Shown: positions 8,301-20,300 of the stretch, one piece after another
Numbering within the stretch: the first letter of the stretch is position 1
Layout: every line of letters starts with the position of its first letter
Origin: Bacteroidota bacterium
Lineage (GTDB): Bacteria > Bacteroidota > Bacteroidia > Palsa-948
Length of the DNA stretch: 40,559 nt
Reading direction: 5' to 3'
Assembly (NCBI GenBank): GCA_004297845.1
Contig: SCSP01000153.1
Location: 1-40,559 of the forward strand
Program-made: the position numbers and the translations under genes
The notes under the pieces: model-generated
What the model was told of the DNA's origin: nothing
The model's database searches: none
Seen by the model: only the letters and a program-made list of their open reading frames with translations

Positions 8301-11300
8301 CATCACCGGCTGTTGTAACACTTGTAATGGTGGGGTTTTGTGTTGAAGCAGAGAAACTGTTTGGCCCGCTCCAGTTATAAGTGGCTCCAACAATTGTACT
8401 TGCAGTTAAACTAAGTTCAGATCCCGAACAAACAGGAGTGTTGCTTCCCGGTGTCGGAGCTGCAGGAGGAGGAGCAACGATCACGGAGGTTGTGCCTTCA
8501 GGGCCCGGACAGCCAGCAACAGTCACCGATACAGAATAGGTTCCGGCATCGGCAGTAGAAGCTCCTGCAATGGTTGGATTCTGTAAAGCAGAAGTGAAGC
8601 CATTGGGTCCGTTCCATGAATAAGTTGCTCCGGGAATTGTATTTGCAGTTAAGTTCAAATTATCTCCAATACACAAAGGACTGTTGTTGCCGGCAGCAGG
8701 AGCAACAGGAATAGGATTCACAGTTACAGAAGTTGTTCCGGCTGGACCTGTACAACCGTTTTCAGTAGCAATAACAGAATAAATTCCGGAAGCAGCCGTA
8801 GTAGCCGCGAGGATCACAGGATCCTGAAGCGTAGAAGAAAAACTATTGGGTCCCGTCCATGAATAGGTAGAACCACCAATGGTACTTGCTGTTAAACTCA
8901 CATCATTTCCCGAACAGAGAGGGGTATTATTTGATGCCACCGGAGCAGCAGGAGTTTGGTTAACAGTTATTGAAACTGTTCCTTCAGGGCTGGTAGGACA
9001 ACCCGGTACAGTAGCAGTGATCGAATAGGTTCCCGAAGCAGCGGTTGTTGCACCCGCGATAGTTGGGTTTTGTGAAACGGAAACAAAACTATTTGGTCCG
9101 CTCCATGAATAAGTTGCGCTGGCAATTGTATTTGATGTAAGGTTTAATGTTTGTCCGGAACAAAGAGGTGAATTACTTCCTGTGGTTGGCGCAGCAGGAG
9201 GAGGATTAATAATTACAGCGGTAGTTGCCACAGGGCCATTACAACCATTCTCTGTCGCAAATACCGTATAGGTGCCGGCATCTGCGGAAGAAATATTAAT
9301 TATAACAGGATTTTGAACAGTTGATGAGAAGCCATTTGGCCCGGCCCAGGAATATGTGGAGCTGCCAATAGTGCTTGCGGTTAAGCTCAGATCAAATCCT
9401 ATACAGGCGGGGCTGTTGCCGCCTGCGACAGGTGCAACAGGGGTTTGAAAAATTGTAACGGATGTAGTGGATGCCGCGCTCAGGCAGCTTCCGATCTGAA
9501 CGAAGACAGAATAAATTCCATCCGCGGCAGTTGTAACAGGTGTTATAGTTGGATTCTGCGTTGTTGCCGTGAAACTATTAGGTCCGCTCCAGGTATAAGT
9601 TGCCCCGACTATTGTATTGGCAGTTAAGCTCAGCTCGGTTCCGGAACAAACAGGCGTATTGCTTCCAGGCGTTGGGGGCGCAGGAGGCGGAGCAACAATT
9701 AAAGCGGTGGTTCCTTCAGCGCCCAGACATCCTGCCACAGTAACAGAAACAGAATAGGTTCCTGCCTCGTCAGTAGTAACTGCTGCGATGGTTGGATTTT
9801 GCGAAGCAGAAGAAAAACCATTCGGCCCGTTCCATGAATAAGTTGCCCCTGAAATTGTATTTGCAGTCAGGGTCAGATTATCGCCAATACACAAGGGTCC
9901 GTTGTTGCCGGCAACCGGAGCGGCAGGAAACGCATTTACAGTTACAGTAGTTATTCCCGGAAGGCTCGCACACCCGTTTTCAATGGCGGTAACGGAATAA
10001 GTGCCGCTCTGGGCCGTGGTTGCCCCGGTAATTACAGGATCCTGTGTGGTGGAAGAGAAGCTACTTGGCCCTGCCCATTGATACGTAGAACCACCCACTG
10101 TACTTGCCGTTAAACTAAGATCGCTTCCGGAACAGAACGGACTGTTGTTGGTTGCAGTTGGAGCAGTAGGAGTCAGATTGACCGTTACCGAAACTGTTCC
10201 GGCACCACCGGCACATCCCGTAACTGTTACAAAAACTGAATAGTCTCCCACAGCTGCCGGAGTAACTGCACCTATAGTTGGGTTTTGTAAAGTAGAAGAA
10301 AAGCCGTTTGGTCCGTTCCATGTATATGTTGCACTGGCAAATGTATTTGCGGTCAAACTCAAGGTTTGTCCGGTACAGACCGGGCTGTTACTTCCTGCAG
10401 TGGGAGATGTTGGAGGAGTGTTCACGATTACCGTGGTTGTTCCCGCAGGACCTGAACACCCATTTACCGTAGCGATCACAGAATAAACACCTCCCTCTGC
10501 GGTGGATACACCGGTTATAACAGGATTTTGTGTAGCATCTGTAAAGCTGTTAGGACCGGTCCAGGCATACGTAGCTCCGGGTAAAGTGCCCGCAGTGAGC
10601 GAAAGGTCAAAGCCTACGCAAATCGGCCCGTTATTGCCGGCAACAGGAGCAGAAGGAGTTTGATCGATGGTAACCGAAGTTGTTCCTGCAAGGCTTGTAC
10701 AGCCAAGTGCAGTTGCAGTAACAGCATAGAGGCCGGTTGCAGCAGTGGTTACACTTGAGATAATCGGGTCTTGAGAGGTAGAAGTAAACGAATTCGGCCC
10801 GCTCCAGCTATAGGTTGCACCTGCAACTGTACTCGCAGTCAGGCTCAACATTTGTCCGGAACAAACAGGAGAGTTGCTTCCTGCTGTTGAAGTAGCGGGG
10901 ATCGGATTCACAACAACACTGGTGGTACCTGCAGGCCCACTGCATCCGCTAACACTTGCTGTAACGGAGTAGATTCCTGCAGCCGCTAATGTTATTCCTA
11001 CAATAGTAGGATTTTGAGATATAGAGACAAAGCTATTGGGCCCAAACCATGAATACGTTGCTCCTGCGATGGTGCTTGCAGTCAGGCTCAGCGTGGTGCC
11101 TTCACAAAGAGGACTGTTGTTTCCGGCTACAGGTGCAGCAGGAAGAGAATTAATTGTTACTGATACTATTCCGGCAGATCCTGTACAGCCATTTTCAATA
11201 GCAACCACAGAATAAATTCCTGCATTAGCAGGCGTAGCGGCAGCTATAACGGGATCCTGTGTGGTAGAAGTGAAACCAGCGGGCCCGGTCCACGAATAAG

Positions 11301-14300
11301 TCGAACCGCCAACAGTACTTGCAGTTAAACTCAGATCAATTCCCGCACAGATCGGAGAGTTGCTTCCAGGTGTTGGCGCTGCAGGAGTTTGAAAGACAGT
11401 TACAGATACAGTTCCGGCAGGGCTGAGCGCGCAACCCGGAACAAATGCAGTTACTGAATAGGTGCCTTCAGCCAACGTGGTAACACTTCCCATAGTAGGA
11501 TTTTGCGAGACAGAAGTAAAAGTATTGGGGCCAGTCCAGGAATAAATGGTAGCGCTGGGGATTGTAGAGGCGGTCAAACTCAATGTTGTTCCTGAGCAAA
11601 CCGTTAAGTCACTGCCTGTTGTCGGAGCCGGAGGTGGAGGATTAACAATAACACTAGTTGTTGCATCGGTACCTGTACATCCGGCTGCAGATGTTGTATT
11701 CACGGTATATGTTCCTGCCTCTGCCGCACCTACCCCTGTGAGTACAGGGTTCTGGGCGGTGGAAGTAAAGGCATTTGGCCCGCTCCATGCATAGGTAGTT
11801 CCTGTACCACTTGCGGTCAGGCTAATGTCGCCACCAATACAGGCCGGAGAGTTACTTCCTGGCGTTGGAGCAGCCGGGGTTTGGTTGATAACTACAGAAA
11901 TGGTTCCGGTTGGACTGGTAGCGCAACCCGGAACAGTGGCAGTAACCGAATAAGTGCCGGAAGCCAATGTGCTAACACTTCCTATAGCAGGATCCTGGAT
12001 AGTAGAAGAAAAGCTGTTGGGTCCTGTCCAATTATATGATGCACCCGCAATGGTACTTGCAGTTAAACTTAATGTGTTTCCCGAGCATATCGGACCGTTG
12101 CTTCCTGTTGTTGGAGCAGGAGGAGGAGGATTAATAGTAACCGATGTTGTGCCGGCCGATCCGGTGCATCCGGCAACCGTTGCGGTCACAGAATAGGTAC
12201 CTGCATCAGCAGTTGTAAATCCGGCAACGGCAGGATTTTGTGATGTAGAAGTGAAACTGCTCGGTCCGTTCCAGAAATAGGAAGCTCCGCCAATAGTACT
12301 TGCAGTTAATGAAAGTGTGTTTCCCACGCAAACCGGGCTGTTGCTTCCGGCCGTTGGAGTTGCTGGTTGAGGAGCTACAGTTACAACTGCTGTGCCTGCC
12401 GGACCTACACAGCCATTTTCAGTAGCTATCACAGAATATGTACCGGCATCCGCAACACCCGCCCCGGCAAGGGTAGGATTTTGTGAAGGAGAAGAGAAGA
12501 GGTTTGGACCGGTCCATGCATAAGTGGAGCCGCCAACTGTACTTGCCGTTAAGCTTAATGTGTTACCAATGCAAAGCGGACTATTACTTCCTGCAACCGG
12601 AGCTGCCGGAGTAGGGTTCACGGATACAGTAACTGCAGTACGCGGCCCCGTGCAGCTTAAAACGGTTGTCTGCACATAATAAGTGGTAGTGGCAGCCAGA
12701 ATAGGAGTAGTGTAACTTGCGCCTGTTTGTAAAAGTGTTCCTGCAACCGGAGCATCATACCATTCATAGGTTCCTCCGGGAGCAGTAGCCGTAAGCGTTG
12801 CATCAAATCCTTCGCAAATAGCAGTTCCGGATGCTGTTGGTGCAGCGGGGATCGGATTAATTTTAATTATAACATCGTTGGACACTGCTCCGCAGGAGTT
12901 CGCAGGGTCATTGGTGGTCAATGTAAGTGTAACGGTTCCTGCGGCAACTTCTCCCGCACTGGGAGTATACACTGCGGTAGGCGTTGAACTGCCAGGGACA
13001 AAGCCTCCTGCTCCTCCACTCCATGTTGAACTGGAAGCTGATCCTCCGAAAGCACCGGCCAGTGTAGTAGAAAAGCCGGCACAAATTGTTTGGTCGGGAC
13101 CTGCATTTACAGTTGCGGCAGGGTCAATGGTAACGGTGTTAGTGGCTGTTACTGTAAAGCATCCTGCAGCAGTGATGGTATTTGTTATTGTATAGGTTCC
13201 GGCTGTAGAGGCGCTTAAATTGATCTCGCCCGTGGAGGTGCTGACAAATGATATCCCGGCAGGGACCGAACCAAATACTCCTGCACTTCCTCCGCCATCA
13301 AAAATAGGAGAAGGATTAGCGCTGGTTTTACAGAAAGGGCCATCGTAATGAAAATCTGCGACCCCACTGACGGTGATGGTGATCACCTGGCTGCTTGAAG
13401 AAGGGCATGGACCGCTGGTAGTAAAAGTTATTGTGTAAGTATTTGCAGGACTTGCTGCCAGATTTACTTCGCCCGTGCTTGTGCTGACAAAAACTAATGC
13501 GACCGGAGAAGCGCTGAATGTTCCGGGAAAACCTCCGGTAATGATTGGCGTTGTAGTTCCGCTCTGGCAATAGGTTCCGGCAGAATAAGAGAAGGAAGGA
13601 TCGTCTGTGGGCGTGATGGTTAACGTAAAAGCATTTCCTGTGCTTGCGCATCCGTTACCATTGGTAACAAATAAAGTTCCTGTGTAAGTTCCCGCCACCA
13701 CTCCGGCCGCCACAGGCACGGTGATGGGACTTGCAGGCAGCGCAGTAGAACCCACATCCACCAGTCCTGCCGCATTTGCAGCCGCGTTCCAGTCGATGGT
13801 ATAATTAGTAGGAGCATTGGTGACAGCACCATAAGTTAAAGTAGAACTCTGTGCGCCCGCATTAAAACAAACTGCAGCAGCCGTAGCGGCCGGAGCGATG
13901 GTTGGCAGTGGATTGATCGTTAATGTAAACGCATTTCCGGTAGAAGCACATCCGTTTCCATTGGTTACAAATAAAGTTCCTGTGTAAGTCCCTGCCACAA
14001 CCCCCGCAGCGACAGGTACCGTGATCGGACTTGCAGGAAGAGCAGTACTTCCGACATCCACCAGTCCTGCCGCATTGGCAGCCGCATCCCAGTCGATGGT
14101 ATAATTGGTAGGCACACCGGTGGTGGCACCGTATGCTAAGGTTGAACTCTGCGCGCCCGCATTGAAACAAACAGCCGCAGCCGTGGCAGCCGGAGCAATG
14201 GTGGGCAGCGGATTGATCGTTAAGGTAAAAGCGTTCCCCGTGCTTGCACATCCGTTTCCATTGGTTACAAATAAAATTCCCGTGTAAGTTCCTACTGCAA

Positions 14301-17300
14301 CCCCCGCAGCCACAGGCACTGTGATGGGGCTTGCAGGCAGCGCGGTAGAACCCACATCCACCAGTCCTGCCGCGTTGGCAGCCGCATTCCAGTCGATGGT
14401 ATAATCTGTGGGCGCACCTGTAGTGGCACCGTACGTTAAAGTAGAACTCTGCGCTGCGGCATTAAAGCAAACATTCGCAGCGGTAGCAGCCGGAGCGATG
14501 GTTGGCAGGGGATTGATGGTGAGTGTAAATACATTTCCGGTAGAAGCGCATCCGTTCCCATTGGTCACAAATAAAGTTCCTGTGTAAGTTCCCCCGGCAA
14601 CACCCGCAGCGATGGGCACTGTGATGGGGCTTACAGGCAGTGCAGTAGAACCTACATCCACCAGTCCTGCCGCATTGGCAGCCGCGTTCCAGTCGATGGT
14701 ATAATTAGTAGGCACACCGGTGATGGCACCGTATGTTAAGGTAGAACTCTGTACGGCAGCATTAAAACAAACTGCCGCAGCCGGAGCAGCCGGAGCGATG
14801 GTTGGCAGAGGATTGATGGTTAGTGTAAAAGCATTTCCTGTGGAAGTACATCCATTCGTTACATATAAAGTTCCGGTGTACGTTCCCGCTGCAACTCCCG
14901 CTGCAATCGGTACGGTGATGGGACTGGCAGGAAGGGCAGTAGAACCCACATCCACCAGTCCTGCCGCATTTGCAGCCGCATTCCAATCTATGGTGTAATT
15001 TGTGGGCGCACCGGTAGTGGCCCCGTATGCTAAGGTTGAACTCTGAGCTGCTGCATTAAAACAAACGGCAGCTGCAGTCGCAGCGGGAGCAATGGTTGGC
15101 AGAGAATTGATCGTCAGGGTAAAAACATTTCCTGTGGAAGCACATCCGTTTCCATTGGTTACATATAAAGTTCCCGTGTAAGTTCCTACTGCAACCCCCG
15201 CAGCCACAGGCACGGTGATAGGGCTTACAGGAAGGGCAGTGGAACCCACATCCACCAGTCCTGCGGCATTTGCAGCCGCGTTCCAGTCGATGGTATAATT
15301 GGTAGGAGCACCGGTAGTGGCGCCATAAGTTAAAGTAGAACTCTGAGCCCCCGCGCTAAAGCAAACTGCTGCTGCGGTAGCCGCGGGAGCAATGGTTGGC
15401 AGAGGATTTATAGTTAATGTAAAAGCATTTCCTGTACTTGCGCATCCATTACCGTTGGTTACAAATAACGTTCCTGTATACGTTCCCGCAGCAACTCCCG
15501 CAGCAATGGGCACGGTGATGGGACTTGCAGGAAGTGCAGTTGATCCCACATTGACAAGCCCGGCAGCGAGAGCAGCGGCATTCCATGTGATGGTGTAATT
15601 AGTAGGAGCATTGGTGACAGCACCGTATGTTAACGTAGAACTCTGCGCGCCTGCATTAAAACAAACTGCCGCAGCCGTAGCAGCCGGAGCAATGGTTGGC
15701 AGGGGATTGATCGTTAGGGTAAATGCATTTCCTGTGCTTGCGCATCCATTACCATTCGTTACATATAAAGTCCCGGTGTATGTTCCCGCCACCACTCCTG
15801 CCGCCACAGGCACGGTGATAGGACTTGCCGGAAGGGCCGTAGAACCCACATCCACCAGTCCTGCCGCATTTGCAGCCGCGTTCCAGTCAATCGTATAATT
15901 GGTAGGAGCACCGGTGGTGGCGCCATAAGTTAAAGTAGAACTCTGCGCGCCTGCATTGAAACAAACTGCCGCAGCCGTAGCAGCCGGAGCGATGGTAGGC
16001 AGAGGATTGATCGTCAGGGTAAAAGCATTACCGGTAGAAGCACATCCGTTTCCATTGGTAACAAATAAAGTTCCTGTGTAAGTTCCGGCAGCAACTCCCG
16101 CAGCGACAGGCACGGTGATGGGGCTTACAGGAAGCGCAGTAGAACCCACATCCACCAGTCCTGCCGCATTTGCAGCCGCATTCCAGTCTATGGTGTAATT
16201 TGTGGGCACACCGGTGGTGGCACCGTATGCTAAGGTTGAACTCTGCGCGCCCGCATTAAAACAAACTGCCGCAGCCGTAGCAGCCGGGGCGATGGTTGGC
16301 AGCGGATTGATCGTTAATGTAAACGCATTTCCGGTAGAAGCACATCCGTTCCCATTGGTCACAAATAAAGTTCCGGTATAAGTTCCCGCCCCCACCCCCG
16401 CTGCAATCGGTACGGTGATTGGACTGGCAGGAAGGGCAGTTGATCCCACATCCACCAGTCCTGCCGCATTGGCAGCCGCGTTCCAGTCAATGGTATAATT
16501 AGTAGGAGCATTGGTAACAGCACCGTATGTTAAGGTAGAACTTTGTGCAGCCGCATTAAAACAAACCGATGCAGCCGTGGCAGCCGGAGCAATGGTTGGC
16601 AGAGGATTGATCGTAAGAGTAAATGCGTTTCCTAAACTTGCACAACCTGTTGCGCTCGTTACAAATAAAGTTCCTGTGTATGTTCCGGCAGCAACCCCCG
16701 CAGCGACAGGCACCGTGATGGGGCTTGCAGGAAGCGCAGTTAATCCCACATCCACCAGTCCTGCGGCATTGGCAGCCGCGTTCCAGTCGATGGTATAATT
16801 GGTAGGCACACCGGTGGTGGCACCGTATGCTAACGTAGAACTCTGTGCAGCCGCATTAAAACAAACCGCAGCAGCAGTCGCAGCCGGAGCAATTGTTGGC
16901 AGTGGATTGATCGTTAAAGTAAAAGCATTTCCTGTGCTTGCACAACCGTTTCCATTGGTTACATATAAAGTTCCGGTGTACGTTCCGGCAGCAACCCCCG
17001 CAGCCACAGGCACTGTGATGGGGCTTGCAGGCAGCGCGGTAGAACCCACATCCACCAGTCCTGCCGCATTTGCAACCGCGTTCCAGTCAATGGTATAATT
17101 GGTAGGAGCATCGGTGACAGCTCCGTATGTCAACGTAGAACTCTGCGCGCCCGCGCTGAAACACACTGACGCAGCCGCAGCAGCCGGGGCGATGGTTGGC
17201 AGTGGATTGATCGTCAGGGTAAAAGCATTACCGGTAGAAGCACATCCGTTACCATTGGTAACAAATAAAGTTCCCGTGTATGTTCCCACTGCAACTCCCG

Positions 17301-20300
17301 CAGCGACAGGCACTGTGATGGGACTTGCAGGAAGGGCAGTACTTCCCACATCCACCAGTCCAGCGGCATTTGCAGCCGCGTTCCAGTCAATGGTATAATT
17401 GGTAGGAGCATTGGTAACAGCACCGTATGTTAAAGTAGAACTCTGCGCGCCTGCATTAAAACAAACTGCCGCAGCCGTGGCAGCCGGGGCGATGGTTGGC
17501 AGTGGATTGATCGTTAATGTAAACGCATTTCCGGTAGAAGCACATCCGTTACCATTGGTAACAAATAAAGTTCCTGTGTAAGTTCCCGCCACCACTCCTG
17601 CAGCCACAGGCACCGTGATCGGACTTGCAGGCAGCGCAGTTGATCCCACATCCACCAGTCCTGCGGCATTTGCAGCCGCGTTCCAGTCAATGGTATAATT
17701 GGTAGGAGCATTAGTAACAGCACCATATGTTAAAGTAGAACTCTGTGCGTCAGCATTAAAACAAACTGCCGCAGCCGCAGCAGCCGGGGCGATGGTTGGC
17801 AGCGGATTGATCGTCAGGGTAAAAGCATTTCCTGTGCTGGCGCATCCGTTACCATTGGTTACAAATAAAGTCCCCGTGTATGTTCCGGCAGCAACCCCTG
17901 CAGCCACAGGTACCGTGATGGGACTTGCAGGCAGCGCGGTAGAACCCACATCCACCAGTCCTGCGGCATTTGCAGCCGCATTCCAGTCGATGGTATAATT
18001 AGTCGGAGCATTGGTGACAGCACCGTATGCTAACGTAGAACTCTGCACAGCCGCATTAAAACATACGGCAGCAGCAGTAGCAGCCGGAGCAATGGTTGGC
18101 AGGGGATTTATAGTTAATGTAAAAGCATTACCGGTAGAAGCACATCCGTTCCCATTGGTCACAAATAAAGTTCCGGTGTATGTTCCCGCAGCAACACCTG
18201 CAGCAATCGGCACCGTGATGGGACTTGCAGGCAGCGCGGTAGAACCCACATCCACCAGTCCTGCGGCATTTGCAGCCGCGTTCCAGTCGATGGTATAATT
18301 AGTCGGAGCATTGGTGACAGCACCGTATGTTAAGGTAGAACTCTGCGCGCCTGCATTAAAACAAACGGCAGCAGCAGTCGCAGCCGGAGCAATGGTTGGC
18401 AGGGGATTAATGGTGAGTGTAAATGCATTTCCTAAACTTGCGCATCCGTTCCCATTCGTTACATATAAAGTTCCGGTATATGTTCCTGCCACAACTCCCG
18501 CAGCAACAGGCACGGTGATGGGACTTGCAGGCAGCGCGGTAGAACCAACATCCACCAGGCCTGCAGCATTGGCAGCCGCGTTCCAGTCGATAGTATAATT
18601 AGTAGGCACACCGGTGGTCGCACCATAAGTTAAAGTAGAGCTCTGCGCACCCGCGCTAAAGCAAACTGCTGCTGCTGTAGCCGCAGGAGCAATAGTAGGC
18701 AGGGGATTGATGGTGAGTGTAAATGCATTCCCGGTAGAAGCACATCCGTTACCATTCGTTACATACAAAGTTCCGGTGTATGTTCCAGCAGCAACACCTG
18801 CAGCGATCGGTACGGTGATAGGACTTGCAGGAAGTGCAGTAGAACCCAAATCCACCAGTCCTGCCGTATTTGCAGCCGCATTCCAGTCGATGGTGTAATT
18901 GGTAGGGGCATTGGTAACAGCCCCGTATGTTAAGGTAGAGCTCTGGGCGCCTGCACTGACGCATGCGTTTGCCGCAGTCGCAGCCGGAGCAATGGTTGGC
19001 AGTGGATTAACCGTTACTGTAACGGAGTTAGGCCCTCCGGGACAACCGTTATCATTGGCAATAACTGTATAAACGGTGGTTATAGTTGGTGAAGCAACAG
19101 GATTTGCAGAAGTAGTATTATTCAACCCTGCAGAAGGTGACCATACATAATTGGTAGAACCCGAGCCGCCAGTGGGACTTCCACCCAATGTTGTGCTTTG
19201 ACCTATACATATGGATGTATTTGCCCCAGGATCTAACACAAAAGCACTGGGGCGTCCCGCAGGAATTAGAGTTGCATTAAGGTACATTCTCCTCCCGTTG
19301 AAATAGTTAATAGTTGCTCCGACATAATCGTGCCCGCTTAGATAAAATACATTCCCTCCAACTGAATCACTGGGTGCAAGATGCACAGCGGTAGCTGCAA
19401 CAGTAGTTGTTGGCAGAGGGTCTGAGAGGCCATTGTAAGTTTCCGCATTGAAAGCAGAGGTGGCGCTGGGCCAGAAGCGCTCGATAGTTCCGTTCTCATT
19501 AGCAACGGCTCCTTCAAACTGATTGAACGCAAGATCAGGATTCGAATAGGTCATCGTTACCGAGCCGGCATCAAAACTGATACCCCTCGTGGTTTGAAAA
19601 TGCCCTCCACTCGGCTGATGGTTCTCATACAGATCGATACCCGCGCACTGGGCTAAAAAGTTTCCGCCTTCATTAACAAATTTTACAATATTATCTACCG
19701 AATTTATATCCTCATTAGTGGTAAAGTCCCAATGCGCTTCAGAACAAAAAGAATAACATTCCACAAGTCCCGGAAAATTGCCTGCGTTTTGAGTAAAATA
19801 ATTTGTACCAGCTACTAAACCTGCCTCGGCCATGTATGTTTCTTGCACTGCCTCATATCCACCGTTAGTAAATATCGCAATCTTCGGACGGTGATTCAAT
19901 GTATATCTCACATTCAGATTTTCATCACCGGCGAGTTTAAATACCGCCACCTGGTTATATCCTACTCCCTGCGCGGTATACGTGCTGATAACCTGAAGTG
20001 CGGTTAGCCCGGAACCATAATACGACCTGTTGATCCAGGTGCTGTCAATAATAAATGCACTTGCTTTAAAAGTTACGGCTGCTGAAGCAACGGCAGTCGG
20101 CAATACCCTTGAAGCGTTTGCTGTAAAGTCCGCAGCATCTTTTGCTTTACCCGAAAGGATAACCCACTTTACCGGAATATCATTCATCAATAAAGCATGG
20201 ACCATGCCGTATGCTTTTAAATTAAATGGAGCAACCACAGCCTGGTTGGTATTGTCCATGGGTATCACATAGGAATTTCTTGGAATGGCTTCCACATTGG

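Noticed and set aside
13600-19000. Series of 95-99 aa plus-strand ORFs (MVGTPVVAPYAKVELC...) repeating every 300 bp
   Set aside because: They are antisense shadows of the 100-aa repeats; they recur because the DNA recurs, and they have no start signals or independent features.
13615-19008. CRISPR-like array
   Set aside because: The units are 300 bp, directly adjacent with no spacers, and lie in one open reading frame of a secreted protein.
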